From Novosphingobium album (ex Hu et al. 2023) (GTDB lineage Bacteria; Pseudomonadota; Alphaproteobacteria; Sphingomonadales; Sphingomonadaceae): 64,000 bases of DNA. Positions 35,557-44,695 of the stretch are shown one piece after another; the stretch's first letter is position 1, and each line of letters begins with the position of its first letter. The position numbers and the translations under genes were made by a program. Where the stretch lies: the NCBI RefSeq assembly GCF_022832385.1, contig NZ_JALHLE010000008.1:1-64000 (forward strand), read 5' to 3'. The notes beneath the pieces are model-generated. The model ran no database searches. It was not told where the DNA came from and saw only the letters and a list, made by a program, of their open reading frames with translations.

Positions 35557-36378
35557 ATGCAGATTGAAAAGCCGCAGATGAAAAAGGTTCTGATCGATAC
35601 CGACGGCGCGGTGGTGCGGCTGACTTTCAACGATCCCGGCACTCTCAACGCGATGGACGCGCAGATGGCGAACGAGGTTCGCGACGCGGTCAAATATGTC
35701 GCCGATCCCCAGAACGGGTTCCGCTGCCTGCTCATTACCGGGGCAGGCAAGGGGTTCTGTTCCGGAGGCAGCGTCGCCTGGATGGACAGTGCGCGGCAGG
35801 AAGGCGAATCCGGCTCGCGAACCGACCATGGCGTCACTTTGGGAACGCACCATCATTATGTCCTGAAGACACTCCGGAACCTGCCTATTCCGATTGTCAC
35901 CGCCGTGAACGGTCCGGCGGCCGGGCTCGGTTTTTCCTATGCGCTGGCGGGCGACATGGTGGTCGCGGCCCGCTCCGCATTCTTCCTTTCCGCGTTCCGG
36001 CGCATCGGCGTCTCCCCCGATGGCGGCCTCAGCTGGATGCTCCCGCGGATCGTGGGCTGGGCGCGCGCCAAGGAACTTATGGTCATGGGCAACCGGCTCT
36101 CTGCCTCGGACGCTCTGGACTGGGGGCTCGTCAACCGGGTGTTCGACGACGGCACCTTCATGGATGAAGCCATGGCCATTGCCCGCGAACTCGCCGAAGG
36201 GCCCACGGTAGCCATCGGCATCACGCGCCAGCTGTTCTGGGAAAGCTGGTCCCGCTCCTACGAGGAGCAACTCGATCAGGAAGAACGGCTGCAGCCCCGC
36301 ACTTTCGCCACGCACGATGCGGCCGAAGGCGGGCGTGCGATGCTGGAGAAGCGAAAGGCCGTCTTCCTGGGACACTAG
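35557..36378 (+). CDS. Enoyl-CoA hydratase/isomerase (crotonase) family protein
   Basis: 273 aa. Crotonase fold with the oxyanion-hole segments LLITGAGKGFCSGG and VNGPAAGLGFSYALAGD, and SPDGGLSWMLPRIVG. The two usual hydratase glutamates are not both present: the first position is in GLGFSYA and the second in SPDGG (Asp). It may therefore be an isomerase, dehalogenase or hydrolase variant. GGGAGAGAGG precedes the ATG at 35557. Divergent from the P450 and followed by the amidohydrolase. Confidence 0.88.
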   Translation: MQIEKPQMKKVLIDTDGAVVRLTFNDPGTLNAMDAQMANEVRDAVKYVADPQNGFRCLLITGAGKGFCSGGSVAWMDSARQEGESGSRTDHGVTLGTHHHYVLKTLRNLPIPIVTAVNGPAAGLGFSYALAGDMVVAARSAFFLSAFRRIGVSPDGGLSWMLPRIVGWARAKELMVMGNRLSASDALDWGLVNRVFDDGTFMDEAMAIARELAEGPTVAIGITRQLFWESWSRSYEEQLDQEERLQPRTFATHDAAEGGRAMLEKRKAVFLGH

Positions 36379-36433
36379 ATCAACAGGAGTGGCCAGGTTG
36401 CGCGGCCAGCAAAGACAAGAGGAGAGATGCGAA

Positions 36434-37753
36434 ATGGAAATGAACGACATGATCCTCGTCAGCGTGGACGATCACCTGATCGAGCCCGGCGACATGTATG
36501 ACCGGCAGCTTTCGGGCGATCTTCTGGCCAGCGCGCCCAAGCTGATGACGATGGACACCGGGCAAAGTTACTGGACCTATCAGGGCATGCGTTTGCCGGT
36601 AACGGGCCTAAATGCAGTGGTCGGCCGCGTACCCGAGGAATACGGGATGGAGCCGACTTCGCTGGCGCAGATGCGGCGCGGGTGCTGGGATCCCAGGGCG
36701 CGGCTCGACGACATGAACGCCGATGGCATTGCCGTGCAACTGAATTATCCGACCGCCGTAGCCATGGATGGCTCAATGTTCGCCAACGCGCCTGACAAAG
36801 ATCTCGCGCTCAAGCATCTGCGCGCCTACAACGACTGGCACAGCGACGAATGGTGCGCCACCGATCCCGCCCGCTTCATCCCGCTTGGCATCCTGCCGGT
36901 GTGGGACATGGATGCCACGGTTGCCGAGATGAAACGGCTGGCGGACAAGGGCTTCCGTTCGGTGACGCTGAACGACAACCCGACCAAGGTCGGCCTGCCC
37001 TCGATCCACAACGAATACTGGGTGCCATTCTTCCACGCGGCAGTCGACAACGACCTTGTCGTCTCGATCCACATCGGCCCCGGCAATCCGTCACCGCAAG
37101 CCTCGCTCGAAACGCCGATTGATGCCTGGATCACGACGATGCCGATGTCGGTCAGCGTCTCCATTGCCGACTGGCTGAACCTGCACGTCCTGCAGGAACT
37201 GCCGGACCTGCGCGTCAACGTGGCCGAAGGCGGCATCGGCTGGGTGCCGGCCCTGATCGAGCGGGCCGATTACGTCTACCGTCACCACCACAAGTGGACC
37301 CATGCCGATTTCGGAGGGAAGCTGCCCAGCGAGGTGTTCCGCGAGCACTTCATGGTCTGCTTCATCACCGATCCCTATGGCCTCAGGAACGTGGAGTACA
37401 TCGGCGAGGACATCGTGGCCTTCGAGGTGGACTATCCGCATTCGGACTCGCCGTGGCCCTGTTCACCCGAGCAATTGTGGGGGCAGATCGATGGCCTCTC
37501 CGACCGGTTGCTCAACAAGGTGACGCACGAGAACGCGCTCAACTGGTTCCGGTTCGATCCGTTCACGACGCACCGCAAGGAAGAGCTAACAGTAGGCGCA
37601 CTGAGGGCCAGGGCGAAGGCTGCCGGGGTCGATACCACTCCGCAGAGCTTCGGGGGCGCCCGTCCACTTGCTACCGGCGAAAAGAGACGCGTGACTTCGG
37701 GCGACATCCAGAAAATGATGGGCATCATGGCACAGGCCGCTGAAAATGCCTGA
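36434..37753 (+). CDS. Amidohydrolase (ACMSD-like, amidohydrolase 2) family protein
   Basis: 439 aa. N-terminal SVDDHLIEPGDMYD replaces the usual HxH by DDH. Later segments are NDNPTKVG, VSIHIGPGNP, VAEGGIGWVPALIERADY and DYPHSDSPWP (late His/Asp region), all typical of the TIM-barrel decarboxylase/hydrolase group found in aromatic and terpenoid catabolism. GGAGAG lies 7 nt before the ATG. It forms an operon with the crotonase, 55 bp upstream. An imperfect copy of its leader follows its stop codon. Confidence 0.88.
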   Translation: MEMNDMILVSVDDHLIEPGDMYDRQLSGDLLASAPKLMTMDTGQSYWTYQGMRLPVTGLNAVVGRVPEEYGMEPTSLAQMRRGCWDPRARLDDMNADGIAVQLNYPTAVAMDGSMFANAPDKDLALKHLRAYNDWHSDEWCATDPARFIPLGILPVWDMDATVAEMKRLADKGFRSVTLNDNPTKVGLPSIHNEYWVPFFHAAVDNDLVVSIHIGPGNPSPQASLETPIDAWITTMPMSVSVSIADWLNLHVLQELPDLRVNVAEGGIGWVPALIERADYVYRHHHKWTHADFGGKLPSEVFREHFMVCFITDPYGLRNVEYIGEDIVAFEVDYPHSDSPWPCSPEQLWGQIDGLSDRLLNKVTHENALNWFRFDPFTTHRKEELTVGALRARAKAAGVDTTPQSFGGARPLATGEKRRVTSGDIQKMMGIMAQAAENA

Positions 37754-37772
37754 CCGCATCCAACCGTCCCAT

Positions 37773-37849
37773 GAAGCGAAAGGCCGCGTTCCTGGGGCGC
37801 TGACCGATAGAGCGGGCAGGTTGCGCGGCCAACAATGACAAGAGGAGAG
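37773..37849 (+). repeat. Relic copy of the crotonase end plus amidohydrolase leader
   Basis: This stretch aligns with 36348-36426 (the last codons of the crotonase, its stop, the intergenic gap and the amidohydrolase ribosome site) at roughly 80%, including a 33-nt block with only two mismatches. It still encodes KRKAAFLG-stop but no gene follows. It looks like the remains of a second crotonase/amidohydrolase unit. Confidence 0.7.
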
Positions 37850-37946
37850 GCGCACAACTGGTCCCGGTTCGGTCTGCCACATTACCCGGCCGCTTGCTGA
37901 GGCCCGCCATCCGCTCATGAATGAGCAGCCAACAGCAATCGGCTGC

Positions 37947-40900
37947 CTAATGATTGGTCACCGGCAGCCAGTTCTCATGATCGCCCGCCTCGAACCGTTC
38001 TTTCGGCGCCTTGCCTGCGAGTGGCCATAGCGGACGAAGCGTGTCGCCATCGAACAGAAAGCCGCCGCGCATGACAGAGACGATGCCGCGGGCATTGGCT
38101 ATGTCGTTTCTGGGGTCGGCTTCCAGCACCAGCAGATCTGCGAGCTTGCCCGGCTCGATCGTGCCGAGATCGGTCAGCCGTCCAATGGTTTCCGCCGATC
38201 CGGCCGTGGCCGCGTGGAGAACCGCAGCTGCTACCATGCCGCCCAGAACATGCGCTTCCATTTCCCAGTGATAACCAATTCCCGGCGCCTCGCCATGCGA
38301 GCCCATACCGACGAGCACCCCGGCTTCGGCCAGGCGCGCGGCATCGCGGGCAATGACCGGGAAACGCTCTTCCGAGAGGGGAAGAAAAGCGCGGCTCGAA
38401 GTGATTTTCTGGCGGATCGCATAGGGCGGCCAGAAGCGCCGAAGCTTCTCGTCCACGACCGGATCGTCGTGCGCGATGATCCAGTCCATCGCCGGAGAGC
38501 CGCTATTGGTGATGCTGAGCGTGGTATCGTAGCTCGTGCGCATAGCCTTCATGACCGCGATCACATCGTCGCCCAGCGGCGGTGCAGGCAGCGCGTGCTC
38601 GTTACCGGCATAGCCGTCGAGAATCTGTGTCAGGTCGAGCTTGAGCGCCAGCGCGCCCTCGGTCGTCGGCATCAGGTGCTGTTCCCGCGCAGCCATGGCC
38701 AGCCATTGGCGCACTTCGCGGTCGCCGGTCCGGTATTCCTTGATATTGGAAAGACGATAGCCTTCGGAATAGCGGCTCAGCACGCGCCTCGCATCGTCGA
38801 GCGAACCTATGCGCACTTTCGAGAACACCGCCGGCCCCGTCGAACGCAAGCGCGGGCCAAGAATTAGCCCTGCGTCGATCATGCTCTCGTAGCCGATCTG
38901 ATCGATGCTCAGCGTCGAGGGATCGAAGCTGGTCGTCACCCCATAGGCCAGCCGCGCGCGCAGGCCCCATAGCTCGCTGGACCAGTTGCCGCGGCGGATC
39001 TCGCCGATGTGATCGTGCACGTCGATGAAGCCGGGCATGATCGTCTTGCCGGTCACATCGCGGATCGTGGCATTGGCGGGCACCGCGAATGAAGTTCTCG
39101 GGCCGACGGCGGCAATCCGGCTCCCCACGACGAGCACGTCCGCATTCTCGATCACCTGGTCATGGTGCGCCATGGTGAGAACGCGGGCACCGCGCAAGAG
39201 TAGCGCACCATCGGGCACCGCGCGGGGCAATGTGGCCGTGAGCCGCATCTGCCGCTCCGGTTTGGCCGCTGCGGTGTCGAAACGGCTCCACAAGATGCCC
39301 GCAACCGCATCGAGTGTGCCCGGCCCGCTCCACTCGAACCAGTCGACTCCCATGCCCGGCAGGACACGCGCCGGACTATCAGGCGAGAGCAGGTCAACGG
39401 CTTTGGCAGGATCGGCTGGACGTGGAAGGACATAGAGCCGGTCTCCGATGACGGCCGCTATGGTCCGGCCATCAGGGCTGATGCGCATGTCGTCGACGGG
39501 CGAGTTGCCCTCGACGAAATAGTAGGATGGCCCGGTGACCTGCGCGGCTGGTGCGATGCTGCCATCCGCCAGATCGATGCTGACAAGACCGTTGCCGCTG
39601 AAAAGGTAGGCCTTTCCGGGCTCGCTGGTGAATTGCGGACGGCCACCCAAGTTGCCCTGCGCAACCACTCGGGCCGCGCCGCTCGCCGGATCGAGTTCAA
39701 CCAGTTCGCTTTCGCGCACCGGGCCGAACTCAAAAAAGTTCTGCCGCCGCTCGTCGAGCGCGGAACGCAACACCAGAACGCGTTTTCCGCCGGGCGTGAA
39801 GACCGGGTAGCGGTAGTAGGCCGGAATGGCTGCAATCCTGCGGGCGCCCTTTCCATCCAACGCCGACGTCCACACCGTTCCGCCGTCAGCCTCCGACCAG
39901 GAGACGAAGACGAGGCGCTTGCCGTCCGGGCTCCACGCCGGTTGAGCAGGCAGATCGAGATCGATCGGCAGCCGGCGCGCCGTACCGGTACCCACGTCCT
40001 GAACCCATATCCCGCCGAGCGCCGCGAATGCCACGTGGCGCCCGTCCGGCGAAGTGGCAGGCTCCATTGCCAGTTTGGACACGACGGGTCCGGTTTCCTC
40101 ACGAATGGCAAAGCGCGTCGAAGGGCCGACGGCAATGCGGGCGTCAATCTCTCGCGCCAGCGCGCGCGGTGCCGTGCCATCGGTCGGCTGCCGCTCAAAG
40201 TGGCCATCGCGACTGAGCACGATAGCCTTGCCATCAGGCGTGAACGCCATGCCCGGCACCATGCCCTGCCAGGAAGACGCCTGCATCGCATCGAGTTGCG
40301 TCTGCCCCAGCGCGACGTCCTGCCCGGTCGCCAGATCGCGCAGACGCAGTGCCGACCTGCCGTCGCGCCGTGTCACGTAGGCAAGGTGGCGGCCATCCGC
40401 AGCAATGCGCGGCGAGAAGTAGGCGTCCTCACTCGTGCCACGGGCGCCCGGTCCGGCGATCACCTCCTGTTCTTCGCCGGTGGCGAGGTCGCGACGAAAG
40501 ATCGTCCATTTCGTAGGCAGGTCGAATTCGAGGCCGCCCACGCGGCGCGCATAGTAGAGCCAGCGGCCATCGGCGGATGCCGAGGCATCGAGCGTCGAGC
40601 GCCACGCGTCGCGCGGAGCATCGGCCCCGGGCTTTACCGGCACCAGCAACTCGGGCTTGCCAGTCAAAGGAAAGCGCCAGAGTTCGTAATTGTTGAGATC
40701 AGGGCGAAAGCGGCTTGCGAATACGACGCTGCCGTCCGCGCTCCACGTTGGCGAGACCATCACGGTCTCGTCATCGAACGCGGTGATCGCGCGCGCCTGA
40801 GAACCGTCGGGATGCGCAATCCAGATATTCTCGGAACCGTCGCGGTCGCTGGTGAAGGCAATCCATTCGCCGTCAGGTGAAAAGCGCGGCTGACTGTCGA

Positions 40901-41144
40901 AGGCGAGCCCCTGGCTCAATTGCCGCGCCTTACCGCCAGCCGCAGGCATCGCATAGAGGTCTCCCAGCACGTCGAAGACAATTGTGGCGCCATTGGGGGA
41001 GACATCGAGCGACGACCATGTTGTCCGCTCCGGATGAACATCAAGCACGCGTTCGGGCTTCAACGGCAGATCCGCCGCAGCCGGGACTGCAGCGCTCAAC
41101 GCCAGTCCGGCCAGAAGCCATGCGCGCAGGATCGGCAGTGTCAT
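37947..41144 (-). CDS. Exported amidohydrolase with N-terminal TolB-like beta-propeller
   Basis: 1065 aa. Signal peptide (LPILRAWLLAGLALSAAVPA), then roughly 600 residues of PD40/WD-like repeats with many SPDG turns (SPDGEWIAFTSDRDG, SPDGRHVAFAALGG, SPDGKRLVFVSW, SPDGRTIAAVIGD). The C-terminal 400 residues are a metal-dependent amidohydrolase: GFIDVHDHIGE (HxH), NIKEYRTG (candidate carboxylated Lys) and GSHGEAPGIGYHWE. Related proteins hydrolyse dipeptides or cyclic amides in the periplasm. AGGAAG precedes the ATG, which overlaps the stop of the PepSY gene (ATGA), so the two are coupled. Confidence 0.88.
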   Translation of the reverse strand: MTLPILRAWLLAGLALSAAVPAAADLPLKPERVLDVHPERTTWSSLDVSPNGATIVFDVLGDLYAMPAAGGKARQLSQGLAFDSQPRFSPDGEWIAFTSDRDGSENIWIAHPDGSQARAITAFDDETVMVSPTWSADGSVVFASRFRPDLNNYELWRFPLTGKPELLVPVKPGADAPRDAWRSTLDASASADGRWLYYARRVGGLEFDLPTKWTIFRRDLATGEEQEVIAGPGARGTSEDAYFSPRIAADGRHLAYVTRRDGRSALRLRDLATGQDVALGQTQLDAMQASSWQGMVPGMAFTPDGKAIVLSRDGHFERQPTDGTAPRALAREIDARIAVGPSTRFAIREETGPVVSKLAMEPATSPDGRHVAFAALGGIWVQDVGTGTARRLPIDLDLPAQPAWSPDGKRLVFVSWSEADGGTVWTSALDGKGARRIAAIPAYYRYPVFTPGGKRVLVLRSALDERRQNFFEFGPVRESELVELDPASGAARVVAQGNLGGRPQFTSEPGKAYLFSGNGLVSIDLADGSIAPAAQVTGPSYYFVEGNSPVDDMRISPDGRTIAAVIGDRLYVLPRPADPAKAVDLLSPDSPARVLPGMGVDWFEWSGPGTLDAVAGILWSRFDTAAAKPERQMRLTATLPRAVPDGALLLRGARVLTMAHHDQVIENADVLVVGSRIAAVGPRTSFAVPANATIRDVTGKTIMPGFIDVHDHIGEIRRGNWSSELWGLRARLAYGVTTSFDPSTLSIDQIGYESMIDAGLILGPRLRSTGPAVFSKVRIGSLDDARRVLSRYSEGYRLSNIKEYRTGDREVRQWLAMAAREQHLMPTTEGALALKLDLTQILDGYAGNEHALPAPPLGDDVIAVMKAMRTSYDTTLSITNSGSPAMDWIIAHDDPVVDEKLRRFWPPYAIRQKITSSRAFLPLSEERFPVIARDAARLAEAGVLVGMGSHGEAPGIGYHWEMEAHVLGGMVAAAVLHAATAGSAETIGRLTDLGTIEPGKLADLLVLEADPRNDIANARGIVSVMRGGFLFDGDTLRPLWPLAGKAPKERFEAGDHENWLPVTNH

Positions 41145-42304
41145 CGTGCACTTCCTTTCAGTGTCCTTCGCCGCATCACGCGCGCCGGGCGCTTCTTCCA
41201 CCACAGGTAGACGCCGGTCACGCACATGCCGAAAATGACCAAACCCATGATGATCACGAGGATTTCCGTAGGCAGTCCTGCGATGTGCCCGCTGTGGACC
41301 GGATAGAGCCACCGGTACATCGCGAGGTTGCCGTTTCCGTGATAGGGATCGAACACTTCGGCGAGGCGTCCGCTCTGGGCATCGAAGTAAAAATAAATCG
41401 GACCGAGATCGTGGTAGCTGAGCAGGCCGTTGTCGGTCATCGTCACGCCGATGCGATCTTCTGCGGCATCGTAGAGCACCGTTGCAGGATGCCAGGTTTC
41501 GTCCATCTCCTGTGCAACTGCGCGGGCCTGCTCCACCGCCGTGAAAAATGTCAGCGGGCCCTTCGCCTCGCTCTTCGGCAAGGCAAGCTCCCTCTCCGGC
41601 ACCAGCCGGTCGACCACGGGACCGTAGGCTTCGCCAAAGAAGTTCATGCAGACCGAAGTGACCGCCAGCAAGGTAAGCGGCACCAGCAGCCACAGCCCGG
41701 ACGAACGGTGCAGGTCCATCATCAGGCGCGGGAACGCGCTCTTGAAGCTGAACCGCCATGTGCGTTTCCACTGCTTCCAGAAGGCCCCGCGCGCCGGGAA
41801 GGTCAGGTAGATTCCGACGAAATTGCTCACCAGCCATGTAAGGGCAATCACCCCCATGAACCAGCGGCCATAGTCGCCAAGCATGAGAGTATAGTGCACG
41901 CTGTGCAACAGGCCCGCGATACCGCGCCTGCTTAGTGCGGCCTTTGAAGAGCGGGTTCCTGCCAGTTCGCCGGAGGCCCGATCCAGGAAAACCTGGTCGA
42001 TATCCTGCACGCCATCGCGCGCTGTCACCTTTACCGGAATACGGGCATCGACGGGGACGGATAGCGGAAACGATCGCACGGTAAACTCGGGGTGGCTGGC
42101 CCTAAAGGCTTCCACCAGCCGCGGCACGGGCGGAGCCTCCCGAACAGGCGACTGCCGGAACAGATCGGCGTTTATCGCTGCATCAAGCGGCCGCAGGTAT
42201 ACCAGCACGCTGCCGGTCAGGGCGGCAAATCCCAGAAAAACGAGAATAACCAGTCCGGAATAGCGGTGGGTAGCCATCCAGAATTCGCGTCCCTTGATCG
42301 TCAT
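41141..42304 (-). CDS. PepSY-associated transmembrane protein (PiuB-like)
   Basis: 387 aa with four helices (THRYSGLVILVFLGFAALTG, WFMGVIALTWLVSNFVGIYL, SSGLWLLVPLTLLAVTSVC, LVIIMGLVIFGMCVTGVYLW) and conserved His in WMATHRYSGL, HSVHYTLMLG and MMDLHRSSG, a pattern associated with heme binding in this family. Such proteins are proposed inner-membrane ferric-siderophore reductases and usually accompany TonB receptors; one lies at 46541. ATG 42304 is preferred, GTG 42316 is possible; ribosome sites are poor for both. Confidence 0.87.
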   Translation of the reverse strand: MTIKGREFWMATHRYSGLVILVFLGFAALTGSVLVYLRPLDAAINADLFRQSPVREAPPVPRLVEAFRASHPEFTVRSFPLSVPVDARIPVKVTARDGVQDIDQVFLDRASGELAGTRSSKAALSRRGIAGLLHSVHYTLMLGDYGRWFMGVIALTWLVSNFVGIYLTFPARGAFWKQWKRTWRFSFKSAFPRLMMDLHRSSGLWLLVPLTLLAVTSVCMNFFGEAYGPVVDRLVPERELALPKSEAKGPLTFFTAVEQARAVAQEMDETWHPATVLYDAAEDRIGVTMTDNGLLSYHDLGPIYFYFDAQSGRLAEVFDPYHGNGNLAMYRWLYPVHSGHIAGLPTEILVIIMGLVIFGMCVTGVYLWWKKRPARVMRRRTLKGSAR

Positions 42305-42343
42305 TCCCCTCTTCACCCGCTACGAATGGATACCAGCGACAGG

Positions 42344-42952
42344 CTAGTCCAGCCGGTCCCGGTTCAGTGCCCGGATCCAGCTGCGCATGGTCTCGTCCGG
42401 ATGCGCCTCGACGAGCTCGCGCAGCACGGCATCGTCTTCGTCCTGCGCCAGCTTGAACGTCGCATCGATCGCCGTGACCTGCGCCTCGAACCCGATAATG
42501 GCACCCAGCATGGCGTCATAGCGCCCACCGAGTTCCGCCGGTTGCCATGGCTTGTCACGCCCGGCCTCGCAAGCATCGACGAGCCGCCGCACCGCGATTT
42601 CGGTGAGGGCCTCGTCAAATCGGACCTGTGCCTCGACCCGCAGCGCGGCATAGTTCCATGTCGGTCCCCAGTTGCGCCTGCCGCTATGCTGCGGCGAAAC
42701 ATAGGCTTGCGGTCCGGTGAAGAGGAAATGCGCCGTCGGGCTTTCGCAAAGCAATGTATGAAGCGTCCGGCGCCGGGACATGTGCCCGAGCAGTCCCGTG
42801 AGCCGGCCATCCTCGCCGTACAGTCCGAGCATGGGCAGCAGAGTGGCCGTCTCGACCGGCGCGCCCGGGGCCATGACCCAGGACAGCGGATACTGTGCAA
42901 TGAGCCGACGCACATCCTCGTTGCCGTAACGCGCAAACAACGGGTCTGTCAT
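42344..42952 (-). CDS. FMN-binding negative transcriptional regulator, PaiB family
   Basis: 202 aa. PaiB/split-barrel segments: YPLSWVMAP, TATLLPMLG, LTGLLGHMSRR, FTGPQAYVSP and NWGPTWNYAALRVEA, the last being the family signature. The C-terminal FEAQVTAIDATFKLAQ is also typical. Members bind FMN or heme and reduce expression of degradative genes, though some are probably enzymes. GGAGGG precedes the ATG at 42952. Divergent from the MocR gene. Confidence 0.88.
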   Translation of the reverse strand: MTDPLFARYGNEDVRRLIAQYPLSWVMAPGAPVETATLLPMLGLYGEDGRLTGLLGHMSRRRTLHTLLCESPTAHFLFTGPQAYVSPQHSGRRNWGPTWNYAALRVEAQVRFDEALTEIAVRRLVDACEAGRDKPWQPAELGGRYDAMLGAIIGFEAQVTAIDATFKLAQDEDDAVLRELVEAHPDETMRSWIRALNRDRLD

Positions 42953-43076
42953 CGAGCCCTCCTGCCCCCACTGGCGAGAAAATTGCAAATGGACACCGGA
43001 TCTCCAGCTCTTCCTTGAGACTAGCCTTTTTATTCGGCTTGCAATGGCCCCTGCACAAGTGCCAATTGGCGTTAAT

Positions 43077-43102
43077 GGCATGGTCCAATATAGTCCGGAC
43101 TG
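43077..43102 (+). promoter_or_regulatory. Possible MocR operator between paiB-like and mocR-like genes
   Basis: GGTCCAATATAGTCCGGACT contains a direct repeat of GTCC (10-bp period) and the palindrome AGTCCGGACT. It lies about 35 bp before the MocR start codon. MocR proteins commonly bind direct repeats in such divergent gaps. Confidence 0.35.
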
Positions 43103-43137
43103 CTAAGCCTGCCGCAAAGGTGAAAGGTGGCGCGGCG

Positions 43138-44592
43138 ATGTTACGACCCTGGCAGATATCCCTCGGAGCACGGATCGATCCCGCCCGCGACACACCGATC
43201 TACATGCAGATCATCCATGCCCTGATCCGCGACATCGAGACCGGAAGGCTTGCCTCGGGCACCTACCTGCCCAGCAGCCGCGAACTGGCCGCGGCCCTCG
43301 CCGTCAATAGGAAGACGGTTGTGCTCGCCTATGAAGACCTGATCGCGCAAGGCTGGCTCTGCACCGAGGGAACGCGCGGAACAGTCGTTTCGCGCTCGTT
43401 GCCGGCACCGCCGAAGCCCGCAGGTTCCGGAGCGGAATTGGCCAGTGGCAGCACGCATTACCGCTTCGCCGCACCGCCCGAACGCCCACTGGCCTTGCCC
43501 GGCGGCTCCGGCATAAAACTGGACGAGGGGGCACCGGACGGACGCTTGTTTCCCAGTGAGCAACTGGCGCGGGCTTACCGCACAGCCGTCCAGCGGGACT
43601 CGCGCGCCAACCGCATGCAGTACCGCGATCCGCGCGGCTCCCCCCGTCTGTGCGAGGAGATCGCCGGGATGCTGAGGTCTCAGCGCGGCCTCAATTTCAC
43701 CGCCGCCAATATCTGCATCACCCGCGGCAGCCAGAATGGCCTCTTCCTCGCGCTCCAGACCTTGATCCTGCCGGGCGATGCCGTGATGGTCGAGGAACTG
43801 ACATACGAGCCCGCCATCGCCGCGATCGAGGCACTGGGCGGCAAGGTGATCGCGGTGGGGCTGGACGAAGGCGGCATCGATGTCGTCGAAATGGAAGCCG
43901 CATGCCGCCGCCACGCCGTGCGCGCGGTGTTCCTCACCCCGCACCACCAGTTCCCGACGACGGTCGCGCTAAGGCCGGAACGGCGCCTGCAGGTTCTGGA
44001 GATCGCGCGCCAGTTCGGCGTCGCCATCATCGAGGACGATTACGATCACGAGTTCCACTTCCAGTCGCAGCCGCTTCTGCCGATGGCAGGCTACGCGCCA
44101 GGTCAGGTGATCTATCTGGGCTCCATGTCCAAGCTTCTCCTGCCAGCGCTTCGCATCGGCTATCTTGCGGCGCCCAAGCCGGTGATTGCCGCGATCGCGC
44201 ACCGGGTGTCGCTGACCGATGGGATGGGCAACACCGTGACGGAAGATGCCTGTGCCGACCTGATCGAGAGCGGCGAGGTACGGCGTCATGCCCGCAAGGC
44301 ATGGCGCATCTATGCCGAGCGCCGGCAATTCTTCGCTGACCTGCTTCACAGCGAACTGGCCGGACGCGCGCATTTCGACATGCCGGACGGAGGACTGGCG
44401 TTCTGGGTCCGTTTCGACGGAGATCTCGACGAGATCGAAAGCAAGGCACAGGCCACCGGCCTGCGCTTTGCCAGCCACCGTTCGTTCATGGCACGCGACA
44501 GTGCCGCCAAGGGCCTGCGCCTCGGTTTTGCGAGCCTCGACAAGACCGAAGCCGAGCGTGCCATCACAGCGCTGGCGAAGGCAACGCGCTGA
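43138..44592 (+). CDS. MocR-type (GntR / aminotransferase fusion) PLP-dependent regulator
   Basis: 484 aa. N-terminal GntR winged helix (TPIYMQIIHALIRDIETGRL, LPSSRELAAALAVNRKTVVL), a linker, then an aspartate-aminotransferase fold with YRDPRGSPRLCEEIA, ITRGSQNGL, EDDYDHEFHF and the PLP lysine in GSMSKLLLPALRIGYL. Such regulators respond to PLP or amino compounds. ATG 43138 with AAGGTGG upstream gives the family N-terminus. Divergent from the PaiB-like gene, which it may control. Confidence 0.93.
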   Translation: MLRPWQISLGARIDPARDTPIYMQIIHALIRDIETGRLASGTYLPSSRELAAALAVNRKTVVLAYEDLIAQGWLCTEGTRGTVVSRSLPAPPKPAGSGAELASGSTHYRFAAPPERPLALPGGSGIKLDEGAPDGRLFPSEQLARAYRTAVQRDSRANRMQYRDPRGSPRLCEEIAGMLRSQRGLNFTAANICITRGSQNGLFLALQTLILPGDAVMVEELTYEPAIAAIEALGGKVIAVGLDEGGIDVVEMEAACRRHAVRAVFLTPHHQFPTTVALRPERRLQVLEIARQFGVAIIEDDYDHEFHFQSQPLLPMAGYAPGQVIYLGSMSKLLLPALRIGYLAAPKPVIAAIAHRVSLTDGMGNTVTEDACADLIESGEVRRHARKAWRIYAERRQFFADLLHSELAGRAHFDMPDGGLAFWVRFDGDLDEIESKAQATGLRFASHRSFMARDSAAKGLRLGFASLDKTEAERAITALAKATR

Positions 44593-44695
44593 AGCCCGGG
44601 GCCTTGGTCCCTGCGAATAGTCATAAATTGGTGGTTTCAGGCTCCACTGACGAGTCCAATAGTTGAACCGGTCAGCAGGCAGCCGGAACGCAACT

